In this document: positions 1 to 7,533 of the stretch, in pieces
Layout of the letters: each line of letters begins with the position of its first letter
How positions within the stretch are numbered: the first letter of the stretch is position 1
Assembly: GCF_003626635.1 (NCBI RefSeq)
Contig: NZ_RAZT01000001.1
Span: 603,346 to 667,345 of the forward strand
Source of the DNA: Micromonospora musae
Lineage (GTDB): Bacteria; Actinomycetota; Actinomycetes; Mycobacteriales; Micromonosporaceae
Reading direction: 5' to 3'
Length of the DNA: 64,000 bases
Notes under the pieces: generated by a model
The model's input: only the letters and a program-made list of their open reading frames with translations
Databases searched by the model: none
Told to the model about the DNA's origin: nothing
Position numbers and translations under genes: made by a program

Positions 1-22
1 CCGCGACCCACGTCCCGTCCGG

Positions 23-979
23 TCAGGTCGGCGAGGTGGGGCGTACCTCGGATCCGCCGCCTCCGGTCGGGTCGAGGAAGACGTAGCGGATCGTCGGGAA
101 GAGCTCAAGGAGGCGCCGCTCGGCCTCGTCGGCGGCGACCTCGACGTCGGTGCTGCTCGCCGTCGAGACGAAGTCGACCTTCGCGGCGACGAGAATGCTC
201 TCCGGGCCGAGGTGGAGGGTGAGCAGCTCGTGCACGCGCTCCACGGCGGGCACGGCGAGCAGCTCGTGCCGGATCCTGGCCCGTCCACGCGCCGGCACCG
301 AGCGGCCGATCAGCAGGGTGATGTTGCTGTAGCCCAGGATCCCGGCGACGCAGATGAGCAGCACGCCGATGGCTATCGACGCGAGGCCGTCCCAGAGCGG
401 ATCACCGGTCAGGTGGGTGAGGCCCACTCCGGCGGCCGCCAGCGCGAGGCCGACCAGGGCTGCGGAGTCCTCGAAGAAGACGGCCCTGGTCGGGGTGTCG
501 GAGCCCTGCCGCACCAGCAGGAGCGGGTGGACGACGAAGCGCCGGGCCCGGGCCCGGATCTGGCGGACCGACCGGGCCAGCGAGATGGACTCGAGCACGG
601 CGGCGACGGCGAGCACGAGGTACGCGAGGAGCTGTTGCTGTTGCCGGTCGGGGGACCGGATCGCCTCGACGCCCTCGTCGATCGAGAGGCCGCCGCCGAT
701 CAGGAAGGTGGCGACGGCGGCGAGCAGCGCCCAGACGTACGTCTCCCGGCTGTGCCCGAACGGCCGCTCCTCGGTGGGTGGCCGGGCGCCGCGGCGTAGG
801 CCGACGAAGAGCAGCACCTCGGTGGCGGTGTCGGCCAGCGAGTGCATGGCCTCGGCCAGCATCGCCGCCGAACCGGAGACGAACCCCACGATGCCCTTCG
901 CCACCGCCACACCGAGGTTGACCAGGCCGGCCAGCACGACGGTGCGGAGATTCCCTCCGGATTCTGGCGATTCGGGCAT
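23..979 (-). CDS. Cation diffusion facilitator (CDF) family transporter
   Basis: Inner-membrane efflux protein of the CDF superfamily, which exchanges divalent metal ions (usually Zn, Mn or Fe) for protons. The 318-residue frame has about six hydrophobic segments. It carries the first metal motif as MHSLAD (H46, D50) in the second helix and a FGHSRE loop near residue 74. The later site reads FFEDSAALVG near residue 168, resembling the SLC30A9-like branch rather than the classic HxxxD. A soluble C-terminal domain follows. The start is the ATG at 979, but no clear Shine-Dalgarno precedes it. It is convergent with nothing visible in the window. The specific metal cannot be assigned. Confidence 0.85.
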   Translation of the reverse strand: MPESPESGGNLRTVVLAGLVNLGVAVAKGIVGFVSGSAAMLAEAMHSLADTATEVLLFVGLRRGARPPTEERPFGHSRETYVWALLAAVATFLIGGGLSIDEGVEAIRSPDRQQQQLLAYLVLAVAAVLESISLARSVRQIRARARRFVVHPLLLVRQGSDTPTRAVFFEDSAALVGLALAAAGVGLTHLTGDPLWDGLASIAIGVLLICVAGILGYSNITLLIGRSVPARGRARIRHELLAVPAVERVHELLTLHLGPESILVAAKVDFVSTASSTDVEVAADEAERRLLELFPTIRYVFLDPTGGGGSEVRPTSPT

Positions 980-1039
980 GCCCGCAGCTTATTGCCCGAC
1001 GAGTGGCCGGATCGGACAGTCGGTCAGACCCGGGGACGG

Positions 1040-1075
1040 CGTGGCGGCCGGGCGCGTGCGCGCCCGGCCGCCACG
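1040..1075 (-). terminator. GC hairpin terminator for the M14 peptidase gene
   Basis: A perfect 17-bp stem (1040-1056 pairing with 1059-1075) with a 2-nt apex lies 10 bp past the stop codon of the minus-strand peptidase gene. It has no T-tract, as usual in actinomycetes. It may also terminate other transcripts arriving on the plus strand. Confidence 0.7.
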
Positions 1076-1085
1076 GGCTGTCAGG

Positions 1086-3674
1086 TCAGCTCTGACCTCC
1101 CAGGTACATCGCGTTGAAGAGCAGGCGGTAGGTGCCGTGCGACTGCGCCCGGTGCTGCGGCTTGAAGCCGATCATCACCACCTGGCCGTCGCCCACCTTG
1201 GCCGTCACGACGGCGGCCTTCCCGCCGATGACGTCCTCACCGAGGAGGAAACCGCTCTTGAGCAGGTTCGACTCCGGCCAGGTGGCCGCCACCGAGACGC
1301 CCTTCGCGCCCTCCTCGACCTCGAACGCGGGGCCGTCCGCGACGAACGCCGCCGTGTTCGAACCGAATCCGGAGCCGACCGGGTCGCTGCCGTCGACGTT
1401 CAGGTTCAGCACCGAACCGGGGATGTTGTACTGGGTCTCCTCCACCCCCTGCGTGACGTCCCTGACCGGCACGTCGAACGCCTCGATCGGCAGCTGGGCG
1501 GCCCGGTTCAAGGTCACCACGGTGCCGCCGGCCTCGACGAACGCCTTCAGGTTGGCCACGCCGGCGTCGGTCATCCCGCCGGTGTACTCCGCGGGCAGGG
1601 AGCCCGCGGCCCGGCCGTTGCGCATCGAGTTGTACGTGGCGTCGGGCAGCACGATGGTGTCGAACTTCGCCCGCAGGTCACCGGCGCGGACCGTCGCGTT
1701 CGTCAACTTCTCGTACCCGAACCCGAACTGCTCCAGGATGAGCCGGGTCCAACCCTCGTCGTAGTTGTTGTACCCGTCGTACAGGCCGACCCGCGGCGCG
1801 GCGATCTTGGTCACCTTCTTCGGCTTCGCGTCCACCGCCGCGATGCTCAGGCCCAACCTGGTGGCCAGCTCGGTCACCCGCGTGTCGGTGCCCGCCCCGG
1901 GCGTGACCAGGAAGGTCCCGGCCGGCAGCTTGCCGGTTCGGGTCTTCACCTCGCCGTCGCTACGGGAGACCTTGTCCCCGGCGGCGAGCAGCGCGTTCAC
2001 CGCGGTCGCGCTGTCGTTGACCCGGGGGTCGAGGGCGTACGCGTGCTTCGGCGCGCCGGCGACCACACCCGCCGGCACGGTCGGCCAGTCGACGTCGACG
2101 GTGCTGGCGCGCACCTTCTCGTCGAGCTTGTCGACGGTCACGCCCATCTGGAACGACAGGGTGTAGCCGGTGATGTCGTACGGCGGCTCCAGCGGGCCTC
2201 CGGGGTAGAGCCGCCGGTCCGGGTACTTCTGCGCGTTGAGCAGGTCGAGGACCGCCGCCCGGTAGGGCTGGGCCTCACGCACCAGGTAGCTGCCGGCCGG
2301 GTAGGTGCGCTCCCCCACGACGAACGAGTCCGTGGCGCGTTCGACCCGGACGTTGTTCCACCGCAGCTTGTCCACCAGCTTCGTGGCGGTCGGGAAGTCG
2401 GCCTGGTCGGCGGGGATCACGTAGGTGGTCTTGGCGCCGTTCTTGGCACCGTCCCGGGCCATCTTCGCCACGCCGGCGAGCAGGGCCTCCCGGTCGTCGC
2501 TGGCGACCCGCAGCATCGCCCACGACGCCGTCTTGATGTATTCGCAGCTCTGCGACAGGTGCCACTCCCCACCCTTCCAGGGGCTGGGGTAGAAGACCGA
2601 CGGTTCGCTGGTCGAGGTGCCGTCGGCGAACGTCTTCGGGAAGCTCGCCGGGTCGTAGTAGCGCGGCGTCGCCGAGGCGTGCGCCGTCTCGGTCAGGATG
2701 CCGATCTGGTTGTGGTAGTACGGCGCGGTGCGGGCGCCGCCGTTCCACCAGATGTCGTAGGACTGGCGGGCCAGCGCGCCGCCCTTGTCCTCGCGCTCCA
2801 GCCGCTGGCCCATCGCGTCACCGACGAGGTTGACGCCCCGGACCACCTGGGGGTGGATGTTCGGGTTCAGCGGGTCCTCGTAGGGCGGGATGCTGATCCG
2901 GGCGGGGAAGACCGCCGTCTGGTGCACGTTGTGCATGACCTGCGGGATCCACTCGTGGAAGAGCTGGCGACCGACGTTCTGGGTCTCCTGCAGGTTGAAC
3001 ATGTACCAGTCACGGTTGTTGTCGTGGCCGGCGTACTTCTGGTACAGCTCCGGATAGCCGGCGTCCTGGTACGGGCCGCCGAGGTTCTTGCGGTACCACT
3101 CGGCGACCTTCGTCCCGCCGTCCGGGTTGACGTTCGGCACCAGCAGGGTGACGACGTTGTCCCGGATCGCCTGGGCCTCGGGGGTCTCGCTGGTGACCAG
3201 GTCGTACGCGAACTGCGGCGCGGTCTGGTGTCCCGCCACCTCGGTGGAGTGGATGCCGAAGTCGACCCAGGCGACGGCCTTGCCGGTCTTCGCCAGGTCA
3301 CGCGCGTCCTTCTCGGAGAGCTTGTCGCCCTGGGAGAGCCGTACGGAGGTCTCCCGGTAACGCTCGAGGTTCTCGTCCTTGAGGTTCTTCTCGGAGGAGA
3401 CGATGGCCATCAACTGCGGCCGACCCTCGCTGGTCTTGCCGATCTCGACCAGCTTCATCCGGTCGCTGGCCTTGTCGAGCTTCCGGTAGTAGTCGGCGAT
3501 CTGCTCGTAGGTGGCGAGCTTGAAGTCGGCGCAGGGCACCCAGCCGAGCACTGCTTCCGGTTTCGGTACCCGTTTGTCGGCGGTGGCCACGGATCCGGAC
3601 GTCAGCACCGGCGCACCGATCATCGCCAGTACGCACGCGACCGGAACCGCGGTACGAGACAGTCTTCGTTTCAC
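1086..3674 (-). CDS. Secreted M14-family zinc carboxypeptidase (large, 862 aa)
   Basis: Exported metallopeptidase expected to trim C-terminal residues from peptides outside the cell. A Sec signal peptide occupies the first ~30 residues. The zinc motif HSTE sits in GIHSTEVAG, followed by NPDG, a further His region (MHNVHQ) and a candidate catalytic Glu in ILTETAH. The ~450 residues after the catalytic domain look like a glutamine-amidotransferase-like or beta-rich accessory region, so the protein is much longer than a plain carboxypeptidase. I chose the GTG at 3674, which has AAGGGA six bases upstream; a GTG at 3689 is in frame but lacks a good site. It is a single gene with its own terminator hairpin. 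Confidence 0.85.
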   Translation of the reverse strand: MKRRLSRTAVPVACVLAMIGAPVLTSGSVATADKRVPKPEAVLGWVPCADFKLATYEQIADYYRKLDKASDRMKLVEIGKTSEGRPQLMAIVSSEKNLKDENLERYRETSVRLSQGDKLSEKDARDLAKTGKAVAWVDFGIHSTEVAGHQTAPQFAYDLVTSETPEAQAIRDNVVTLLVPNVNPDGGTKVAEWYRKNLGGPYQDAGYPELYQKYAGHDNNRDWYMFNLQETQNVGRQLFHEWIPQVMHNVHQTAVFPARISIPPYEDPLNPNIHPQVVRGVNLVGDAMGQRLEREDKGGALARQSYDIWWNGGARTAPYYHNQIGILTETAHASATPRYYDPASFPKTFADGTSTSEPSVFYPSPWKGGEWHLSQSCEYIKTASWAMLRVASDDREALLAGVAKMARDGAKNGAKTTYVIPADQADFPTATKLVDKLRWNNVRVERATDSFVVGERTYPAGSYLVREAQPYRAAVLDLLNAQKYPDRRLYPGGPLEPPYDITGYTLSFQMGVTVDKLDEKVRASTVDVDWPTVPAGVVAGAPKHAYALDPRVNDSATAVNALLAAGDKVSRSDGEVKTRTGKLPAGTFLVTPGAGTDTRVTELATRLGLSIAAVDAKPKKVTKIAAPRVGLYDGYNNYDEGWTRLILEQFGFGYEKLTNATVRAGDLRAKFDTIVLPDATYNSMRNGRAAGSLPAEYTGGMTDAGVANLKAFVEAGGTVVTLNRAAQLPIEAFDVPVRDVTQGVEETQYNIPGSVLNLNVDGSDPVGSGFGSNTAAFVADGPAFEVEEGAKGVSVAATWPESNLLKSGFLLGEDVIGGKAAVVTAKVGDGQVVMIGFKPQHRAQSHGTYRLLFNAMYLGGQS

Positions 3675-3737
3675 CAGACATCCCTTCACGTTGAACGACG
3701 AAAAAGGGACCGAGAGGGCGGCCGCGCCACATCGGAC

Positions 3738-3766
3738 TCGATCGATTCAACAAGCTTCGATCGATT
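3738..3766. promoter_or_regulatory. Paired direct repeat upstream of the M14 peptidase
   Basis: The ten bases TCGATCGATT occur twice (3738-3747 and 3757-3766), start to start 19 bp apart, about two helical turns, and 64-92 bp upstream of the peptidase start. The spacing suggests a regulator binding one DNA face. No regulator can be named. Confidence 0.35.
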
Positions 3767-3904
3767 TGAGGAACGGCCGGGCCCGCACTAGAGCAAATCT
3801 TGAGCCTCGCCGGAGCGGCACCCGGGCCGCCCGGGCGGCGATATCCGGTGGAGTGTGCGGATTCCGCGCCGACGATTCGACGGGAACGGTCGATCAGGGA
3901 GGAA

Positions 3905-4495
3905 CTATTCCCAGGGGAGCTTGCGCAGGGCGAGTTCGGCCAGGCGTCGCAGCTCGGTGCGGCCGGCGCCGGAGGCGGCCTGGACCGCGAAGCCCTGGGA
4001 GAGGGCGATGACGTAGGCCGCGGCGTCACGTGGCTCGACGGCCGGCGGGAGGTCGCCGGCGGCCCGGGCGCGGGCGAAGCGTTCGGTGAGCAGCTCTTCG
4101 GCGCTGCGCCGGCGGGCGGTGAGGTCGGCCTTGGCCTCGGCGGCGGTGTCGCCGGCCACCAGCGCGCCCTGGACCAGCAGGCAGCCGGGTGGGGTGTCGG
4201 TTCCGGTGGTGGCGTCGGCGGCCCCGAGCAGCCAGCGTCGCGCGACCTCCCGGGCCGTGTCGGCCTCGATCGCCTCGGCGCCGTAGCCGAAGACGGTGCT
4301 GCTGTAGTGGTCGACGACCTGCTTGAACAGGCCTGCCTTGGAGCCGAAGGCGGCGTAGATGCTGCCGGGCTTGAGGTTGGTGGCGGTCGACAGATCGGCC
4401 ATGGTGGCGCCCTCGTAGCCCTTGGTCCAGAAGACGTGCAGCGCCGACTCCAGAACGCGCCCGGTGTCGAACTCGCGTGGCCTGCCCATCGCCAT
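3905..4495 (-). CDS. TetR/AcrR-family transcriptional repressor
   Basis: DNA-binding repressor of 196 residues. The N-terminal helix-turn-helix reads GATMADLSTATNLKPGSIYAAFGSKAGLFKQV. The C-terminal half resembles the TetR_C domain found in regulators of short-chain dehydrogenases (GCLLVQGAL). I place the start at the ATG at 4495 because GGGAGG lies five bases upstream. The longer in-frame start at 4525 would sit inside the operator half-site. It is divergent from the SDR gene at 4598, and the two share the intergenic palindromes at 4523-4580, so it most likely represses itself and the SDR until an aldehyde, ketone or quinone-like ligand is present (inference). Confidence 0.88.
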   Translation of the reverse strand: MAMGRPREFDTGRVLESALHVFWTKGYEGATMADLSTATNLKPGSIYAAFGSKAGLFKQVVDHYSSTVFGYGAEAIEADTAREVARRWLLGAADATTGTDTPPGCLLVQGALVAGDTAAEAKADLTARRRSAEELLTERFARARAAGDLPPAVEPRDAAAYVIALSQGFAVQAASGAGRTELRRLAELALRKLPWE

Positions 4496-4522
4496 GGTGA
4501 CCTCCCACACTTTTTGGTCGCT

Positions 4523-4580
4523 CATTCAAGATATCACTTGGCCGTCCCGACCTCGCATGACATCTTGAATGGGCATTCAA
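4523..4580. promoter_or_regulatory. Composite TetR operator between divergent TetR and SDR genes
   Basis: The sequence TTGAATGGGCATTCAA (4565-4580) has perfect 7-bp arms around GG, 18 bp before the SDR start. Its left half also belongs to a second, wider inverted repeat: CATTCAAGATATCA (4523-4536) pairs with TGACATCTTGAATG (4558-4571) with one mismatch. Three copies of the half-site TTGAATG therefore lie within 58 bp. This is typical of autoregulated TetR-SDR pairs. Confidence 0.75.
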
Positions 4581-4597
4581 CAAAGATGGAGGCAAGT

Positions 4598-5344
4598 ATG
4601 ACGACGAAGACTCTGGCCGGGAAGGTCGCGATCGTCACCGGCGGCTCCCGCGGCATCGGTGCGGGCATCGCCCAGCGGCTCGCGGCGGCGGGCGCGACGG
4701 TCGCGATCACCTACAACTCCTCCGCCGAGCGGGCCGAGACGGTGACGAAGTCGATCGGCGAGGCCGGCGGCACGGCGGTGGCGTTGCGGGTCGACGCCGC
4801 CGACCGGGAGGCCGTGCGTGCCGGCGTCGCGGAGGTGGTGGAACGCTTCGGTCGGCTGGACATCCTCGTCAACAACGCCGGCGTCACCGTCGTCGGCCCC
4901 GTCGAATCGATCAGCGAAGCCGACTACGACCGCAACCTCGCCGTCAACCTCACGGCCGTCTTCATGGCGAGTCAGGAGGCGCTGCGGCACCTCGGCGACG
5001 GCGGGCGCATCATCACGATCGGCAGCATCAACGCCGACCGGATCCACTTCGGCGGCGGCAGTGTCTACGCCCTGACCAAGGCCGGTGTGGCCGGTCTGAC
5101 GCGGGCGCTCGCCCGGGAGGTCAGTGGCCGGGGCATCACCGTGAACACGGTGCAGCCGGGCCCGGTCGACACCGACATGAACCCGGCCGACAGCCCGTTC
5201 GCCGAGATCACCCGACCGCACATCGCGGTCGGCCGTTACGGCACCGCGGGCGAGGTGGGCAGCCTCGTCACCTACCTCGCCGGTCCGGACGCCGCCTACA
5301 TCAGCGGGGCCACGATCAACGTCGACGGCGGCTTCGCCGCCTGA
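4598..5344 (+). CDS. SDR-family NAD(P)-dependent oxidoreductase
   Basis: Classical short-chain dehydrogenase of 248 residues, a cytoplasmic NAD(P)(H)-dependent carbonyl or alcohol oxidoreductase. The Rossmann motif TGGSRGIG lies at the N terminus, followed by NNAG near residue 87, a catalytic Ser in IGSIN, and the YALTK active-site pair. It ends with the usual SGATINVDGG. The ATG at 4598 is chosen because GGAGG sits five bases upstream; the in-frame ATG at 4586 would overlap that site. It is controlled by the divergent TetR through the shared operator. The substrate cannot be predicted; 3-oxoacyl reductase-like and quinone reductase-like activities both fit. Confidence 0.9.
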   Translation: MTTKTLAGKVAIVTGGSRGIGAGIAQRLAAAGATVAITYNSSAERAETVTKSIGEAGGTAVALRVDAADREAVRAGVAEVVERFGRLDILVNNAGVTVVGPVESISEADYDRNLAVNLTAVFMASQEALRHLGDGGRIITIGSINADRIHFGGGSVYALTKAGVAGLTRALAREVSGRGITVNTVQPGPVDTDMNPADSPFAEITRPHIAVGRYGTAGEVGSLVTYLAGPDAAYISGATINVDGGFAA

Positions 5345-5378
5345 GGAGAGCCGGCCGCCGCGAGCACCGACGGTGCGG

Positions 5379-5409
5379 GTGCAGGGCGGGAACGCCTCCC
5401 GCCCTGCAC
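5379..5409. terminator. Bidirectional terminator hairpin
   Basis: A perfect 13-bp stem (5379-5391 with 5397-5409) and 5-nt loop lies in the 70 bp between the convergent SDR and amidase genes. Confidence 0.75.
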
Positions 5410-5414
5410 GCGCG

Positions 5415-7031
5415 TCACTGGGTCAGTTCGGCGACCTGTTCGGCCGTCAACCGGGGAGCGTCGGCAGCTCGCGTGCGCAGCGCCGCGGGAGACGGGTCGG
5501 CGGGGCGGCGCAGGTGCCAGTCCGTCGTGGCCTGGTAGGCGGCGACCACCGACAGGAGCCGGTCCTCGCCGTACGGGAGGCCACCGAGGATGGTGCCCAT
5601 CGGCACTCCCGCGGCGGTGAACCCGATGGGGAAGGCGATCTCCGGCAGACCCAGGATGTCGAAGGGCACCGGGTCGGTCTGCACGACGACGTCACACCCG
5701 TCGAAGAGCTCGTGCAGGACCCGTTCCATCAACAGCAGCCTGGCCCGTTGCCCGGTGATGAACTCGTTGCCGCCCATCAACGCGCCCTGCAACCAGCTGG
5801 TCACCGACACACCGAAACCGCGCAGGTCGCTGCGCAGGTACGGCATGAACGGCTCGCTGCGCTCGGGCAGGCGCACGTTGTTGAAGGTGCCTCCGGTCAG
5901 CTGGCTCCACCCCTCGGGCAGAGCCACGTCGACCAGCGTGACACCGGGGATCGCGGCGAGCTGCGTCAGGTACACCTGCCGGGCCAGCGCGGTGGCCGAG
6001 GTGCCGTCCGCGAATCCGGGCAGCACGCCGACGCGGGTGTCCCAGCGCAGCCTGACCCGGTTACGCCGGTACACGGGAGTGGCCGCGTCGATCAGATCGG
6101 GCACCTCGGGCAGGCCCTGGCTGCGCGGGTCCGCCGGATCCTCGCCCGCCATCGCGGTCAGCATGATGGCGGCGTCCTTGGCGTCGCGGGCCAGCGGACC
6201 GGGATGGTCGCGGGTGTACGTGAGCGGAATGATGCCGGCCGCCGAGACCCGACCCATGGTCGGCTTCAGGCCGGTCAGGTTCTGCGCGTTCGACGGGGAG
6301 GTGATCGAGCCACCGGTCTGCGTGCCGATACCCGAGGTGGCCATCCGGCCGGCCACCGCCGTGGCGGTGCCGGTGGACGACCCGCCGGGGTCGACGTTGC
6401 GGTTGGCGGGCGCCCAGGCGTTCACCGTGGTGACCACGCCGGCCGGGGTGGTGGCCCGGGTGGTGGCCAGCGGCCCCATCTGGGTCTTGCCCAGCAGGAT
6501 CGCGCCGCCCGCCTTCAACCGGGCCACCGCGGTGGCGTCGTAGGGCGGCACGAAGTTCTCGAAGAGGAAGGAGTTCGCGGTGGTGCGTACCCCTTCGGTG
6601 TAGTAGTTGTCCTTGATCGCCAGGGGGATGCCGTGCAGCGCGCCTCGCCGGGGTCGCCGGGCCGCGTCCCGTGCCGCGGCGATCGCCGCGTCGGCGAGCA
6701 CCACGTTGAACGCCTGGTAGACGCCGTCGTACGTGGAGATCCGTGCCAGCATGGCCTCGACCAGCCGCTGCGGCGTGAGCTTGCCGGCGCGGATGAGCCA
6801 GGCCGCTTCGGCGATGGTGAGTTCGGTCGGATCGGCGAGCGCCTCCGGCCGGGGCTTCGTGTAGGCGTTGGGCCGGTCCAGCGCGGGTTCCCGCTTGCCC
6901 GCAGGCGTGCCCGCCGTGGCGATCGCGGGGAGCGCGACGGTGGCGCCCGCGGCGGAGGCGGTCGCCAGTACGGCGGCGCGGGTCAGAAAGGCCCTACGGT
7001 CGATCGAACGGTCGAGTGGTTCGCCAGTCAT
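5415..7031 (-). CDS. Tat-exported amidase (amidase-signature family)
   Basis: Serine amidase of about 538 residues, predicted to be folded in the cytoplasm and exported by the Tat system: the N terminus has RRAFLTR followed by an Ala-rich hydrophobic stretch and a likely AxA cleavage site. The Ser-cisSer-Lys triad is visible as Lys in GIPLAIKDNY (about residue 140), the Ser pair in GGSSTGTA (about 218) and the nucleophile in TGGSITSP (about 242). It hydrolyses amide bonds of unknown carboxamides. The start at 7031 overlaps the stop of the small upstream gene as ATGA, implying translational coupling; an in-frame ATG at 7043 is the alternative. It forms a two-gene operon with 7028-7330. Confidence 0.88.
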   Translation of the reverse strand: MTGEPLDRSIDRRAFLTRAAVLATASAAGATVALPAIATAGTPAGKREPALDRPNAYTKPRPEALADPTELTIAEAAWLIRAGKLTPQRLVEAMLARISTYDGVYQAFNVVLADAAIAAARDAARRPRRGALHGIPLAIKDNYYTEGVRTTANSFLFENFVPPYDATAVARLKAGGAILLGKTQMGPLATTRATTPAGVVTTVNAWAPANRNVDPGGSSTGTATAVAGRMATSGIGTQTGGSITSPSNAQNLTGLKPTMGRVSAAGIIPLTYTRDHPGPLARDAKDAAIMLTAMAGEDPADPRSQGLPEVPDLIDAATPVYRRNRVRLRWDTRVGVLPGFADGTSATALARQVYLTQLAAIPGVTLVDVALPEGWSQLTGGTFNNVRLPERSEPFMPYLRSDLRGFGVSVTSWLQGALMGGNEFITGQRARLLLMERVLHELFDGCDVVVQTDPVPFDILGLPEIAFPIGFTAAGVPMGTILGGLPYGEDRLLSVVAAYQATTDWHLRRPADPSPAALRTRAADAPRLTAEQVAELTQ

Positions 7032-7330
7032 GCCTTCCGCCATTCGGTGCTGTTCGCGGGGTAGAGGACCGGGGCGTGCTGCTGCGACAGCGCCTTGGCC
7101 ACCTCGGGGTCGGTGGCGCCGGTCACGGGCAACTGGTACGCGGCGAGCGTCGCCACGGTGCCCCGCAGGAACGAGCGCAGCGACGCGAGTACGGAGTCCT
7201 GACCCGGCGAGCCGGTCTCCGGATCCGGGGTGCTACCCGGCGGAAGCTGGTCCAGGTCGATGCCGAGCGCGGCGAGCCGGGCCCGGATCAGGGTGTTCAG
7301 CTCGGCGTCCGTCGGTGGAGTAGGGGCCAT
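7028..7330 (-). CDS. Small protein coupled to the Tat amidase
   Basis: A 100-residue protein I do not recognise. It is acidic to neutral, Ala/Leu-rich and probably helical (ELNTLIRARLAALGIDLDQL; then SLRSFLRGTVATLAAYQLPV), with no signal peptide or membrane segment. AGGAGAG lies upstream of the ATG at 7330. Its stop overlaps the amidase start by ATGA. The arrangement suggests a cytoplasmic partner, such as a maturation or escort factor for the Tat substrate, but this is inference from position only. Confidence 0.7.
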   Translation of the reverse strand: MAPTPPTDAELNTLIRARLAALGIDLDQLPPGSTPDPETGSPGQDSVLASLRSFLRGTVATLAAYQLPVTGATDPEVAKALSQQHAPVLYPANSTEWRKA

Positions 7331-7482
7331 GCGCTCTCCTCCAAGTGCTTCACGGGTGGGGGTGGCGTTGCGCGAAATGATCTGAACCTAGGCCCGACCC
7401 GATGATCTGAAAGCGCGGAGAGCATGGAAATTGAGCAATATTTGAGTCTGTCGTTCGGCGGCCCCCTCCCCCGCAGACGGAG

Positions 7483-7520
7483 GAGGGCCCGCTCCGCCCC
7501 GTGGGGTGGAACGGGCCCTC
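7483..7520 (-). terminator. Terminator hairpin after the GH92 gene
   Basis: A nearly perfect stem in which GAGGGCCCG (7483-7491) pairs with CGGGCCCTC (7512-7520), with further pairing of TCC/GGA and CCCC/GGGG inside. It lies 14 bp beyond the GH92 stop codon. Confidence 0.75.
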
Positions 7521-7533
7521 GCCCCGGCTTCGG

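Noticed and set aside
354..3791. Plus-strand open frame of 1145 codons
   Set aside because: Antisense to the CDF and M14 genes, low-complexity composition, no motif; a shadow frame.
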